Source of the DNA: DATDAH01 sp036525535
Lineage (GTDB): Bacteria; Actinomycetota; Acidimicrobiia; Acidimicrobiales; DATDAH01
Length of the DNA stretch: 5,258 bases
Assembly: GCA_036525535.1 (NCBI GenBank)
Contig: DATDAH010000008.1
Coordinates: forward strand, 1-5,258
Direction of reading: 5' to 3'
The position numbers were made by a program, and so were the translations under genes. Under the pieces are notes generated by a model that saw only the letters and a program-made list of their open reading frames with translations, was not told the DNA's origin and made no database searches. Positions 1 to 5,204 of this stretch are shown here, one piece after another (the first letter of the stretch is position 1; the number at the start of each line of letters is the position of its first letter).

Positions 1-137
1 AGCAGGCGCAGCTTGCGCTCCTCGGCCACGTCGATGACCACGGCGTCGTCCGCCTCCCGCCCCAGCAGGAACGTCACGACGCATTCACCGCACGTCGCCG
101 TGTGCTGCTGCACGCATTCGTCGCAGTCGATCCTCAT
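1..137 (-). CDS. Small four-cysteine putative zinc-binding protein (3' end cut by window edge)
   Basis: The gene reads leftward from an ATG at 137-135 and stays open to the window edge, so only the first 45 residues are visible. It begins MRIDCDECVQQ and carries two CxxC pairs (C5/C8 and C16/C19, spacing C-x2-C-x7-C-x2-C), followed by a hydrophobic stretch (VVTFLL, residues 20-25) and an acidic segment (GREADDAVVIDVAEE). The cysteine layout suggests a small zinc-binding fold. I recognise it only as resembling short conserved hypothetical proteins of actinobacteria, and its function is unknown. There is no Shine-Dalgarno-like sequence before the ATG. Instead a TACTGT (-10 like) ends 7 bases upstream, so it may be translated from a leaderless message. 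It is the third leftward gene after the zinc-ribbon and NYN genes, separated from the NYN stop by 42 bases. The gene is very likely real, but its product name is uncertain. Confidence 0.75.
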   Translation of the reverse strand, partial: MRIDCDECVQQHTATCGECVVTFLLGREADDAVVIDVAEERKLRL

Positions 138-144
138 GCCCCGA

Positions 145-150
145 ACAGTA
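145..150 (-). promoter_or_regulatory. Candidate -10 element for the small four-cysteine gene
   Basis: On the minus strand this is TACTGT, a match to the actinobacterial TANNNT -10 pattern. Seven bases separate it from the ATG at 137, which would put the transcription start on or next to the start codon (leaderless). No convincing -35 lies 16-18 bases further upstream. The 42-base gap from the preceding NYN stop is long for this dense region, which leaves room for a separate promoter. Confidence 0.35.
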
Positions 151-179
151 CGAAGGGGGTATGACAGCCAGCCCGCCGG

Positions 180-1433
180 TCAGGCGGTGAAGACGGCGAT
201 GAGGGTGTCCGATCCGATCACGGTGGCTGCCTTGGCCCGGGCGGCGTCGCGGACCTCGCGGTCGTTGGTGACCACGACGACCGGGCGGTCGACCGGATAG
301 GCGTCGATCAGGTCGACCACGACGTCGTCGGCGAGGGCGCCGCCGCTGTAACGGACCCGGACCGAGCGGGTGCCGTGCCGGCCCCCCGGCTCCGTGCCCT
401 CCGGGCCGTCGAAGACGATCTCGGCGGTCGCCCCGGTGCGCGTGATCAACTCGTCCAGGGCCCGGATCAGGCGGTCCCGCTGCTTCTCCAGGTCGTCGTC
501 CGGCCAGGCCGTCTTGGCCACGTTGTAGCCGTCGACCAGCAGCACGGCCCCGGGCCGGGCCAGCAGCCACCGGGCCCCGTCTACCGTGTCGGCTACGACG
601 CCACCGGGCAACGGCAGGCGGGTGCGCAGCGCGGTGGCGTCGCCTCCGTCTTCGATGAGCACCGGCACGGGCGGCACCTCCGCCAGCACGCCGTCCACCG
701 AGCGGGCCAGGGTCGCCGCGGCCCGCTGCAGGCGGGCGGCCGCCTCTCGGAGGCCGCCGACGTCGACGGAACGTTCGCCGGGCACCAACGGCGCCGGACG
801 GCGCGCCAACTCGCGGTGGGCGTCGGCCAGCAGCCGCTGGGTCTCGGCCAGCTCGTGCTCCCGGGCCTCCCGTGCCCCCTGCGCCTCGGTCAGGCGGGTC
901 TCCCGGTCGTCGAGTTTCTGTTCCAGGTCGTCGACACGACGCTCGACCGTGGTCAAGGCGTCCTCGGCCCGACGCCGGTCCTTGCGCACCGAGGCCAGTT
1001 CTTCGCGGATGGCCTCGCGCTCGTCCCGCAGGCTGACCAACGCCTCGTCGGCCTGGGCCCGCTTGCGCTCTGACGCCTCCAGGGCCCGCTGCAGGTCGCG
1101 CGCCTGGCGGGCGGCGGCGTCGCCCGCGGTGGCGTGGGCGTCGGCTTCGGCCACGGTCTGCAGCAGGACCTCCCAGCCGGCGGGACGGCTCAGAGCCAGC
1201 CAGCTCGCGGCGCCGATCTCCTCGGGCGTCGTCGACGCCAGCACCCGACGGCGGAAGTCGTCGTCCCGGTCGAGGACCCGCTGGACCGCCCCCAGCGCCG
1301 GGCCGGTGAGCTTCTGGAAGTCGAGGTAGCGGACCAGCTCCTTGGGCGCCGCCACCGTCGGCGTCGCCGCCACGCCCTGACGGGCCACCTCGAGGGCCCG
1401 CTCCAGCGCCGGGCGCACGGCGGCCGGGTCCAC
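180..1433 (-). CDS. NYN-domain (YacP/PIN-like) putative ribonuclease with long coiled coil
   Basis: A 417-residue soluble protein. Residues 1-95 form an alpha-helical N-terminal region (start DPAAVRPALERALEVARQG). Residues about 102-212 are a charged heptad-like coiled coil rich in Glu, Arg and Ala. Residues about 295-417 are an NYN domain of the YacP type: LLVDGYNVAK (D301), IVFDGPEG (D342), ALADDVVVDLID (D369/D370) and VVVTNDREVRD (D391). These acidic positions match the metal-binding site expected of PIN/NYN nucleases, so it is probably a Mg-dependent endoribonuclease; B. subtilis Rae1 (YacP), a ribosome-associated mRNA endonuclease, is a characterised relative of the domain. The coiled coil could mediate oligomerisation or docking. 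I chose the GTG at 1433 because it follows the upstream zinc-ribbon stop by 11 bases and gives a natural N-terminus; the frame runs on upstream only as antisense of other genes. There is no strong ribosome site, so translational coupling to the preceding gene is likely. The RNA target is unknown. Confidence 0.88.
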   Translation of the reverse strand: MDPAAVRPALERALEVARQGVAATPTVAAPKELVRYLDFQKLTGPALGAVQRVLDRDDDFRRRVLASTTPEEIGAASWLALSRPAGWEVLLQTVAEADAHATAGDAAARQARDLQRALEASERKRAQADEALVSLRDEREAIREELASVRKDRRRAEDALTTVERRVDDLEQKLDDRETRLTEAQGAREAREHELAETQRLLADAHRELARRPAPLVPGERSVDVGGLREAAARLQRAAATLARSVDGVLAEVPPVPVLIEDGGDATALRTRLPLPGGVVADTVDGARWLLARPGAVLLVDGYNVAKTAWPDDDLEKQRDRLIRALDELITRTGATAEIVFDGPEGTEPGGRHGTRSVRVRYSGGALADDVVVDLIDAYPVDRPVVVVTNDREVRDAARAKAATVIGSDTLIAVFTA

Positions 1434-1444
1434 GCCAGGACCGC

Positions 1445-1684
1445 TCAGGTCGCGTCCTCGGCGACGGCTTCGGCCTGCTCGGCGGACACGGGCTCGACGT
1501 GGTCGCCATCTCCGCACCAGCGACAGGCGATCTGCTCCAGCTTCTCGTCCAGGACCTCCTCGTCCTCCACGGACAGCTCGCCGCCGACCGTGTAGTGGTG
1601 GAAGGCCCGGGTCCGGCGACTGAGGACCACGTCGAACCGGGTCAGGTTCCCGCACGCGGTGCAGCGGAAGCGCTGGGCGGTCAC
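1445..1684 (-). CDS. Small zinc-ribbon protein
   Basis: A 79-residue protein with two CxxC knuckles: CTAC (C8/C11) near the N-terminus and CRWC (C54/C57) near the C-terminus. This is the usual layout of a zinc ribbon with a long insertion. Between them lie a basic patch (LSRRTRAFHHYTVGG, about 21-35) and an acidic helix (SVEDEEVLDEKLEQ). The C-terminal 20 residues are acidic and probably disordered. It starts with GTG at 1684, the furthest upstream start available in this frame. A TACGGT hexamer ends 6 bases upstream, which suggests a leaderless transcript. It is the first gene of the leftward unit and precedes the NYN nuclease by 11 bases, so it may be an RNA- or ribosome-binding partner of that nuclease. 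That is inference from position; the zinc ribbon itself is visible in the sequence. Confidence 0.85.
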   Translation of the reverse strand: MTAQRFRCTACGNLTRFDVVLSRRTRAFHHYTVGGELSVEDEEVLDEKLEQIACRWCGDGDHVEPVSAEQAEAVAEDAT

Positions 1685-1690
1685 GCCGCC

Positions 1691-1696
1691 ACCGTA
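1691..1696 (-). promoter_or_regulatory. Candidate -10 of leftward promoter for the zinc-ribbon/NYN unit
   Basis: The minus strand reads TACGGT, fitting TANNNT, with 6 bases to the GTG at 1684, so transcription would start on the start codon. With a 17-base spacer the -35 would be ACGTCA (1719-1714), a weak 3-of-6 match to TTGACA. That hexamer overlaps the -35 of the opposite promoter (1713-1718), so the two promoters would be mutually exclusive for polymerase binding. Confidence 0.4.
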
Positions 1697-1712
1697 CCGA
1701 CGGGCACCATGC

Positions 1713-1742
1713 TTGACGTGACGAACAGATGTTCGCCATGAT
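1713..1742 (+). promoter_or_regulatory. Rightward promoter for the exonuclease-UvrC gene
   Basis: TTGACG at 1713-1718 matches 5 of 6 bases of the -35 consensus. CATGAT at 1737-1742 matches 4 of 6 bases of TATAAT, with an 18-base spacer. The expected start of transcription, 7-8 bases after the -10, falls on the GTG at 1750, which is in frame with the nuclease. The spacer contains a perfect LexA-type operator, which supports the assignment and suggests direct repression by occlusion. Confidence 0.65.
1722..1735. promoter_or_regulatory. LexA operator (SOS box)
   Basis: CGAACAGATGTTCG matches the Gram-positive LexA consensus CGAACRNRYGTTCG at every defined position: CGAAC and GTTCG arms around four central bases, an inverted repeat of 6+6 with a 2-base centre. 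It sits 3 bases after the TTGACG -35 and 1 base before the CATGAT -10 of the rightward promoter, the classic place for a repressor. It is also 2 bases upstream of the weak -35 proposed for the leftward promoter, so both directions could be affected. I found no second copy of this motif in the window. Confidence 0.85.
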
Positions 1743-1749
1743 GCGGGCG

Positions 1750-3399
1750 GTGCCGGTACCAGGACAGGCCACCCTCGACGACCTCGGCACCCCCCTGTCC
1801 GAGGTCACCTTCTGCGTCATCGACCTCGAGACGACCGGTGGTTCGGCCGCCGAGGACCGCATCACCGAGGTCGGTGCCCTGCTCCTCCGGGGCGGCGAGT
1901 GCCTCGGGACGTTCCAGACGCTGGTGAACCCGGGGCGCACGGTGCCGCCGGTCATCACGGTGCTGACCGGCATCACCGACTCGATGCTGGTGCCGGCTCC
2001 GACCATCGACACCGTGCTCCCCTCGCTGCTCGAGTTCTGGGGCGACGCCGTCCTGGTCGGCCACAACATCGGCTTCGACCTCGGCTTCCTGCGGGCGGCC
2101 TGCGCCCGCACCGACCGGGCCACGCCAGAGGTCCCCCGCGTCGACACCGTGGCCCTGGCCCGCCGCCTGTTCGGGGACGAGGTCCGCAACCACAGGCTCG
2201 GGACGCTGGCCGAGCACCTTCGGCTCGACCACAAGCCCAGCCATCGGGCACTGGACGACGCCCTGGCCACCGGCGACCTCCTCCACGTGCTCCTGGAGCG
2301 GGCGGCCCGGCTCGGCGTGCTCGGCCTCGACGACCTGCTGGGCCTCCCCAAGATCGACCGTCACCCCCAGGCGGCCAAGCTCAAGCTGACCAACCGGCTA
2401 CCCCGCCGGCCGGGCGTCTACGTCTTCCGGGACCGGGACGACCGGCCCCTCTACGTGGGCAAGGCCGCCAACCTGCGCACCCGGGTCCGCAGCTACTTCT
2501 CCAGCGACCGCCGGCGGAAGGTGGCCCAGCTCCTGCGGGAGACGGTGCGCATCGACCACACCGTCTGCGACGGCCCCATGGAGGCCGACGTCCTCGAGGT
2601 CCGACTCATCGCCGAGTGGACCCCTCGCTTCAACAAGGTCGGGACCCGGGCAGGGGCCTACACCTACCTGAAGCTGACCTGCAACGAGGCCTTCCCCCGA
2701 CTCTCGGTCGTCCGCACCACCCGAGACGACGGCGCCTTCTACCTCGGGCCGCTGCCCAGCGCCCGCTTCGCGAAGCGGGTGGCCGAGGCCATCGAGACGT
2801 CGGTGCCGCTGCGCCGGTGCTCGGGACGACCCACCGGCCGCCGCGAGGCGCCCTGCGCCCCCGCCCAGCTCGGCGTGGCGACCTGCCCGTGCGCGGGGTT
2901 GGTGTCGGTCGAGGAGTACAACCGGCTCGTCCAACGCACGCTGCGGGGCCTGACCCGCGAGCCCGAGATCCTGCTGGCCCCCTTGCGCGAGCGCATGGCC
3001 GCGCTGGCCCGGGACCAGCGCTTCGAGGAGGCCGCCGACGTCCGGGAGCGAGCCGCTGCGCTCAGTGCCGCGTTGGAGCGGCAAGGTCGACTGGACCGGC
3101 TGCGGACGGCCGGTCGGGTCTTGATCGAGGTGGACGACGGCGGTGGCGCCGAGTTGGTCGACGGGCACCTGCTGCGCTCGTGGGCCGACCAGCCCACCCT
3201 CGGCCTGGAGCCCGTGACGCCCAGCGGCAGCACGGTGGTCCGCTGCGACGAGGTCGACGAGATGCTGTGCGTCTCCCGCTGGTTGGACGAACGGGCCGGC
3301 CGCTTCCGGCTCACCCACTGCGAGGGCGGCCTGGCCTCGCCCTATCCGCCGCTCCCCAGCTTCACGCCCGGACGGCGGCGGCGGCGGCCGGTAGTCTGA
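1750..3399 (+). CDS. DEDDh 3'-5' exonuclease fused to UvrC/Cho-like GIY-YIG nuclease
   Basis: A 549-residue fusion. Residues about 18-185 are a DnaQ-like DEDDh exonuclease: VIDLETTG (D25, E27), GHNIGFD (D110) and SHRALDDAL (H165, D170), so all catalytic residues are present. Residues about 217-297 are the UvrC-type GIY-YIG nuclease: PGVYVFRD (Y224), LYVGKA (Y235), and E283 in LEVRLIAEW as the likely metal ligand. A four-cysteine segment follows (C357, C369, C379, C381), then a UVR-like helix (about 411-440, RFEEAADVRERAAAL) of the kind that contacts UvrB in UvrC. The C-terminal endonuclease V-like half of UvrC, which makes the 5' incision, is absent; the last 110 residues match nothing I recognise and end in GRRRRRPVV. 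By analogy with E. coli Cho it probably makes the 3' incision in nucleotide excision repair, with the exonuclease trimming. The start is taken at GTG 1750 because the predicted promoter places the transcript start there. In-frame ATGs at 1729, 1738 and 1741 lie inside that promoter and lack ribosome sites, but cannot be excluded. Confidence 0.92.
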   Translation: MPVPGQATLDDLGTPLSEVTFCVIDLETTGGSAAEDRITEVGALLLRGGECLGTFQTLVNPGRTVPPVITVLTGITDSMLVPAPTIDTVLPSLLEFWGDAVLVGHNIGFDLGFLRAACARTDRATPEVPRVDTVALARRLFGDEVRNHRLGTLAEHLRLDHKPSHRALDDALATGDLLHVLLERAARLGVLGLDDLLGLPKIDRHPQAAKLKLTNRLPRRPGVYVFRDRDDRPLYVGKAANLRTRVRSYFSSDRRRKVAQLLRETVRIDHTVCDGPMEADVLEVRLIAEWTPRFNKVGTRAGAYTYLKLTCNEAFPRLSVVRTTRDDGAFYLGPLPSARFAKRVAEAIETSVPLRRCSGRPTGRREAPCAPAQLGVATCPCAGLVSVEEYNRLVQRTLRGLTREPEILLAPLRERMAALARDQRFEEAADVRERAAALSAALERQGRLDRLRTAGRVLIEVDDGGGAELVDGHLLRSWADQPTLGLEPVTPSGSTVVRCDEVDEMLCVSRWLDERAGRFRLTHCEGGLASPYPPLPSFTPGRRRRRPVV

Positions 3400-3405
3400 G
3401 CGGCG

Positions 3406-3882
3406 ATGTCGGAGCTGCTGGTTGCGCTGTTCAGCATCGCTGCCGTGATCGCGGTCGCGGTGATCATCCCGATCATGGCCGTGCGCTGGCGGCTGCGCCG
3501 CCGTAACCGGGTTCATCCCAACGTGCCGTCGCCCGCGCCCTTGACGTGGCTCGTCGCCCCGTCGACCCCGGCCCGCCTCCACCGCCGTCTCCAGGTCACG
3601 GTGCGGGTGGCGTCGACCCACACCGGTCGTCAGGTCCCGCTCGCGGTGGCCGAGCACGCCGTCGAACTGGACCGCCGGGTCGTCCTCGCCGCCCGGCAGC
3701 CCTACGGCACCCGAGGAGCGCTGCTCCGTGACCTCCGGGCGGAGGCCGACGAGCTGGACCGCCTCGCGATGGCCGTCCGCCGCCCCCTCGACGTCGAGGC
3801 CGTCGGCGACCCCTACGAGCGACTGGCCACCCTGGCCGAGGCCCACGCCGAGCTCGACGCCATCGACCACACCCGTCGTTAG
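3406..3882 (+). CDS. Single-pass membrane protein of unknown function
   Basis: A 158-residue protein. Residues 4-26 (from LLVALFSIAA through IMAV) form one strongly hydrophobic helix with no signal-peptidase site. A very basic stretch RWRLRRRNR (27-35) follows, so by the positive-inside rule the remaining 120 residues should face the cytoplasm. The soluble part has a proline-rich linker (HPNVPSPAPLTWLVAPSTPARLHRR) and then helices rich in Ala, Arg, Glu and Leu. It lacks cysteine and recognisable catalytic motifs. The ATG is 6 bases after the stop of the exonuclease-UvrC gene, and there is no room for a promoter between them, so co-transcription and translational coupling are likely; if so, it would share the LexA-controlled promoter. 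Its stop TAG overlaps the TAA of trpD on the other strand. I do not recognise a function; it resembles conserved hypothetical proteins of high-GC actinobacteria. Confidence 0.85.
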   Translation: MSELLVALFSIAAVIAVAVIIPIMAVRWRLRRRNRVHPNVPSPAPLTWLVAPSTPARLHRRLQVTVRVASTHTGRQVPLAVAEHAVELDRRVVLAARQPYGTRGALLRDLRAEADELDRLAMAVRRPLDVEAVGDPYERLATLAEAHAELDAIDHTRR

Positions 3883-4922
3883 CCGGCGGACAGGCGGGGG
3901 CTGAGCTCGACGACGTCGGCCAGCTTCGCTTGGGCGCGGCCGTCGTCGATGGCCGCCTGCGCCAGCGCCACGCCCTCGGCCAGGTCGGCCGCCCGGTCGG
4001 CGACCAGGAAGCCGGCGGCGGCATTGAGCACGACGATGTCCCGGTGGGCGCCGGCCTCCCCCGCCAACACCCGGCGGGCCGAGTCGGCGTTGACATCGGC
4101 GGTCCCGCCCAGCAGGTCGTCGGGCGCGGCGGTGGCCAGGCCGAACGCGGTGGGGTCGACCTCATAGCTCGAGACCTCACCGTCGCGCAGTTCGAACACT
4201 GAGCTGGTCGTGGTCGTGGTCAGCTCGTCCAGGCCGTCGGCGCCGTGCACGACCAGCGCGCGCACCCCTCCGGCGGCTTCGAGGACCCGCAGGAGCTTCT
4301 CCGCCACACTCATGTCGGCTACTCCCACCACCTGACGACGGACGCCGGCGGGGTTGGCGATCGGCCCGAGGATGTTGAAGGCGGTCGGGATGCCCAACTC
4401 CTTGCGGGTGGGACCGGCATGGCGCATCGAGGCGTGGAACCGCGGGGCCATGGCGAACCCGAAGCCGGACTCGACCACCGATGCCGCGACCTGCTCGGGT
4501 CCGAGATCGATGGCGATGCCCAGTACCTCGTAGACATCGGCCGAGCCGCACTGGGACGAGGACGCCCGGTTGCCGTGCTTCAGCACCGGCACCCCTCCGC
4601 CAGCCAGCACCAGGGCCGCGATGCTCGAGACGTTGATCGTGCCGGCCCGGTCCCCGCCCGTGCCACAGGTGTCGACGGGGTCGATGCCGTCCGGCAAGGT
4701 GATGCGCTCGGCCGCGTCGAGCATGGCCTGGCGCAGGGCCACCAGCTCCTCGACGGTCTCGCCCTTCATGCGCAGGCCGACGACGAAGCCGGCGATCTGG
4801 GCCGGGCTGGCGTCACCGGCCAGGATCTCGCCCATCGCGGCGCGGGCGACCGCGGGTTCGAGATCGCGCCCGGCAGTGACGTCGCCCAGTACCGCGGGCC
4901 AGCCCGCGAACGGCTCAGTCAC
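3879..4922 (-). CDS. trpD: Anthranilate phosphoribosyltransferase
   Basis: A 347-residue enzyme that joins anthranilate to 5-phosphoribosyl pyrophosphate to give phosphoribosyl anthranilate, the second committed step of tryptophan synthesis, in the cytoplasm. Family signatures are complete: an N-terminal helical domain with GFVVGLRMKGET (45-56), the PRPP-binding loop DTCGTGGD (84-91), NVSS (97-100), KHGNRASSS (115-123), the anthranilate-site segment MAPRFHASMRHAGPTRKELG (158-177, with R173), FNILGPIANP (182-191), and the metal-binding pair D232/E233 in DGLDELTT. The length is normal for TrpD. The GTG start at 4922 gives a typical N-terminus and lies 16 bases after the whiB stop, so the gene is probably read from the whiB promoter. 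No other trp gene is in the window, so it stands apart from any trp operon here, as trpD also does in mycobacteria. Its TAA shares four bases with the stop of the convergent membrane-protein gene. Confidence 0.96.
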   Translation of the reverse strand: MTEPFAGWPAVLGDVTAGRDLEPAVARAAMGEILAGDASPAQIAGFVVGLRMKGETVEELVALRQAMLDAAERITLPDGIDPVDTCGTGGDRAGTINVSSIAALVLAGGGVPVLKHGNRASSSQCGSADVYEVLGIAIDLGPEQVAASVVESGFGFAMAPRFHASMRHAGPTRKELGIPTAFNILGPIANPAGVRRQVVGVADMSVAEKLLRVLEAAGGVRALVVHGADGLDELTTTTTSSVFELRDGEVSSYEVDPTAFGLATAAPDDLLGGTADVNADSARRVLAGEAGAHRDIVVLNAAAGFLVADRAADLAEGVALAQAAIDDGRAQAKLADVVELSPRLSAG

Positions 4923-4938
4923 GCGGGCGGGAGATCAC

Positions 4939-5175
4939 TCAGTTGGACCGACGACGCTGGCGGATGATCCGGCGACGTTCCTTCTCGGTGGCGCCACCCC
5001 AGACCCCGTCCCGCTCCCTCGACCCCAGGGCGTGTTCGAGGCAAGCCTGCTGCACGGCGCACTGACCGCAGACGGCCTTGGCTCGCGCGGCCTCTTCCTC
5101 CGACACCGGATAGAAGATCTCCGGGTCGAGTCCCCGACATGCAGCCTGGTCGTTCCAGATCTCGGCGATAGCCAT
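4939..5175 (-). CDS. WhiB-family iron-sulfur transcriptional regulator
   Basis: A 78-residue Wbl protein. The four cysteines that hold the [4Fe-4S] cluster are C13, C36, C39 and C45 (the central CxxC is CGQC, with C45 five positions after the last Cys of the pair). The family turn GVWGG is at 57-61, and a basic C-terminal tail (KERRRIIRQRRRSN) fits the DNA-contacting end. WhiB proteins generally act with the housekeeping sigma factor region 4 and respond to redox state or nitric oxide; which subclass this is cannot be settled by eye, so no numbered symbol is given. The ATG at 5175 is the only good start. A purine-rich GAGGGGAGC (5196-5188) lies about 13 bases upstream, a rather long spacing. 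The gene is followed after 16 bases by trpD. Confidence 0.95.
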   Translation of the reverse strand: MAIAEIWNDQAACRGLDPEIFYPVSEEEAARAKAVCGQCAVQQACLEHALGSRERDGVWGGATEKERRRIIRQRRRSN

Positions 5176-5185
5176 CGGTTCCGAT
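5174..5185. repeat. Inverted repeat over the whiB start codon
   Basis: ATCGG-TT-CCGAT is a perfect 5+5 inverted repeat with a 2-base centre that includes the first two bases of the whiB ATG on the minus strand. It could be an operator half-pair or a chance palindrome. The loop is too short for a full RNA hairpin without opening one pair. Confidence 0.3.
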
Positions 5186-5187
5186 CA

Positions 5188-5196
5188 GCTCCCCTC
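5188..5196 (-). promoter_or_regulatory. Ribosome binding site of whiB
   Basis: The minus strand reads GAGGGGAGC. It is the clearest Shine-Dalgarno-like purine run in the window, but it stands about 13 bases before the ATG at 5175, longer than the usual 5-9. The short palindrome between it and the ATG could bring the two closer if it folds. Confidence 0.45.
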
Positions 5197-5204
5197 GGTT
5201 CGCC

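Noticed and set aside
141..154. Possible second LexA-like site before the small four-cysteine gene (CGAACAGTACGAAG, starting at 142-143)
   Set aside because: Only the left arm matches; the right arm lacks GTTCG, so it does not meet the operator consensus.
135..163. Imperfect repeat ATACCCCC...CGGGGCAT resembling a copper-sensor (CsoR) operator
   Set aside because: Two mismatches in eight positions and an 11-base spacer do not fit known CsoR boxes, and no copper gene is visible.
180..2351. A 723-codon open frame on the minus strand extending the NYN gene far upstream
   Set aside because: The part beyond 1433 runs through the zinc-ribbon gene and antisense to the exonuclease domain, and its translation is low-complexity Arg/Ser/Pro. 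It stays open only because of high GC content.
1899..3506. A 535-codon rightward open frame within the nuclease gene
   Set aside because: Its translation is Pro/Arg/Gly-rich with no motif, while the frame from 1750 carries complete exonuclease and GIY-YIG motifs.
2398..3870. A 490-codon leftward open frame antisense to the nuclease and membrane-protein genes
   Set aside because: It has no recognisable domain, skewed composition, and lies entirely over two well-supported genes.
4200..4225. Short GTGGTC-type repeat flanked by GAGCT/AGCTC in trpD
   Set aside because: It encodes a threonine run right after the D232/E233 motif, a place where TrpD proteins are normally Thr/Ser-rich. No separate function is needed.
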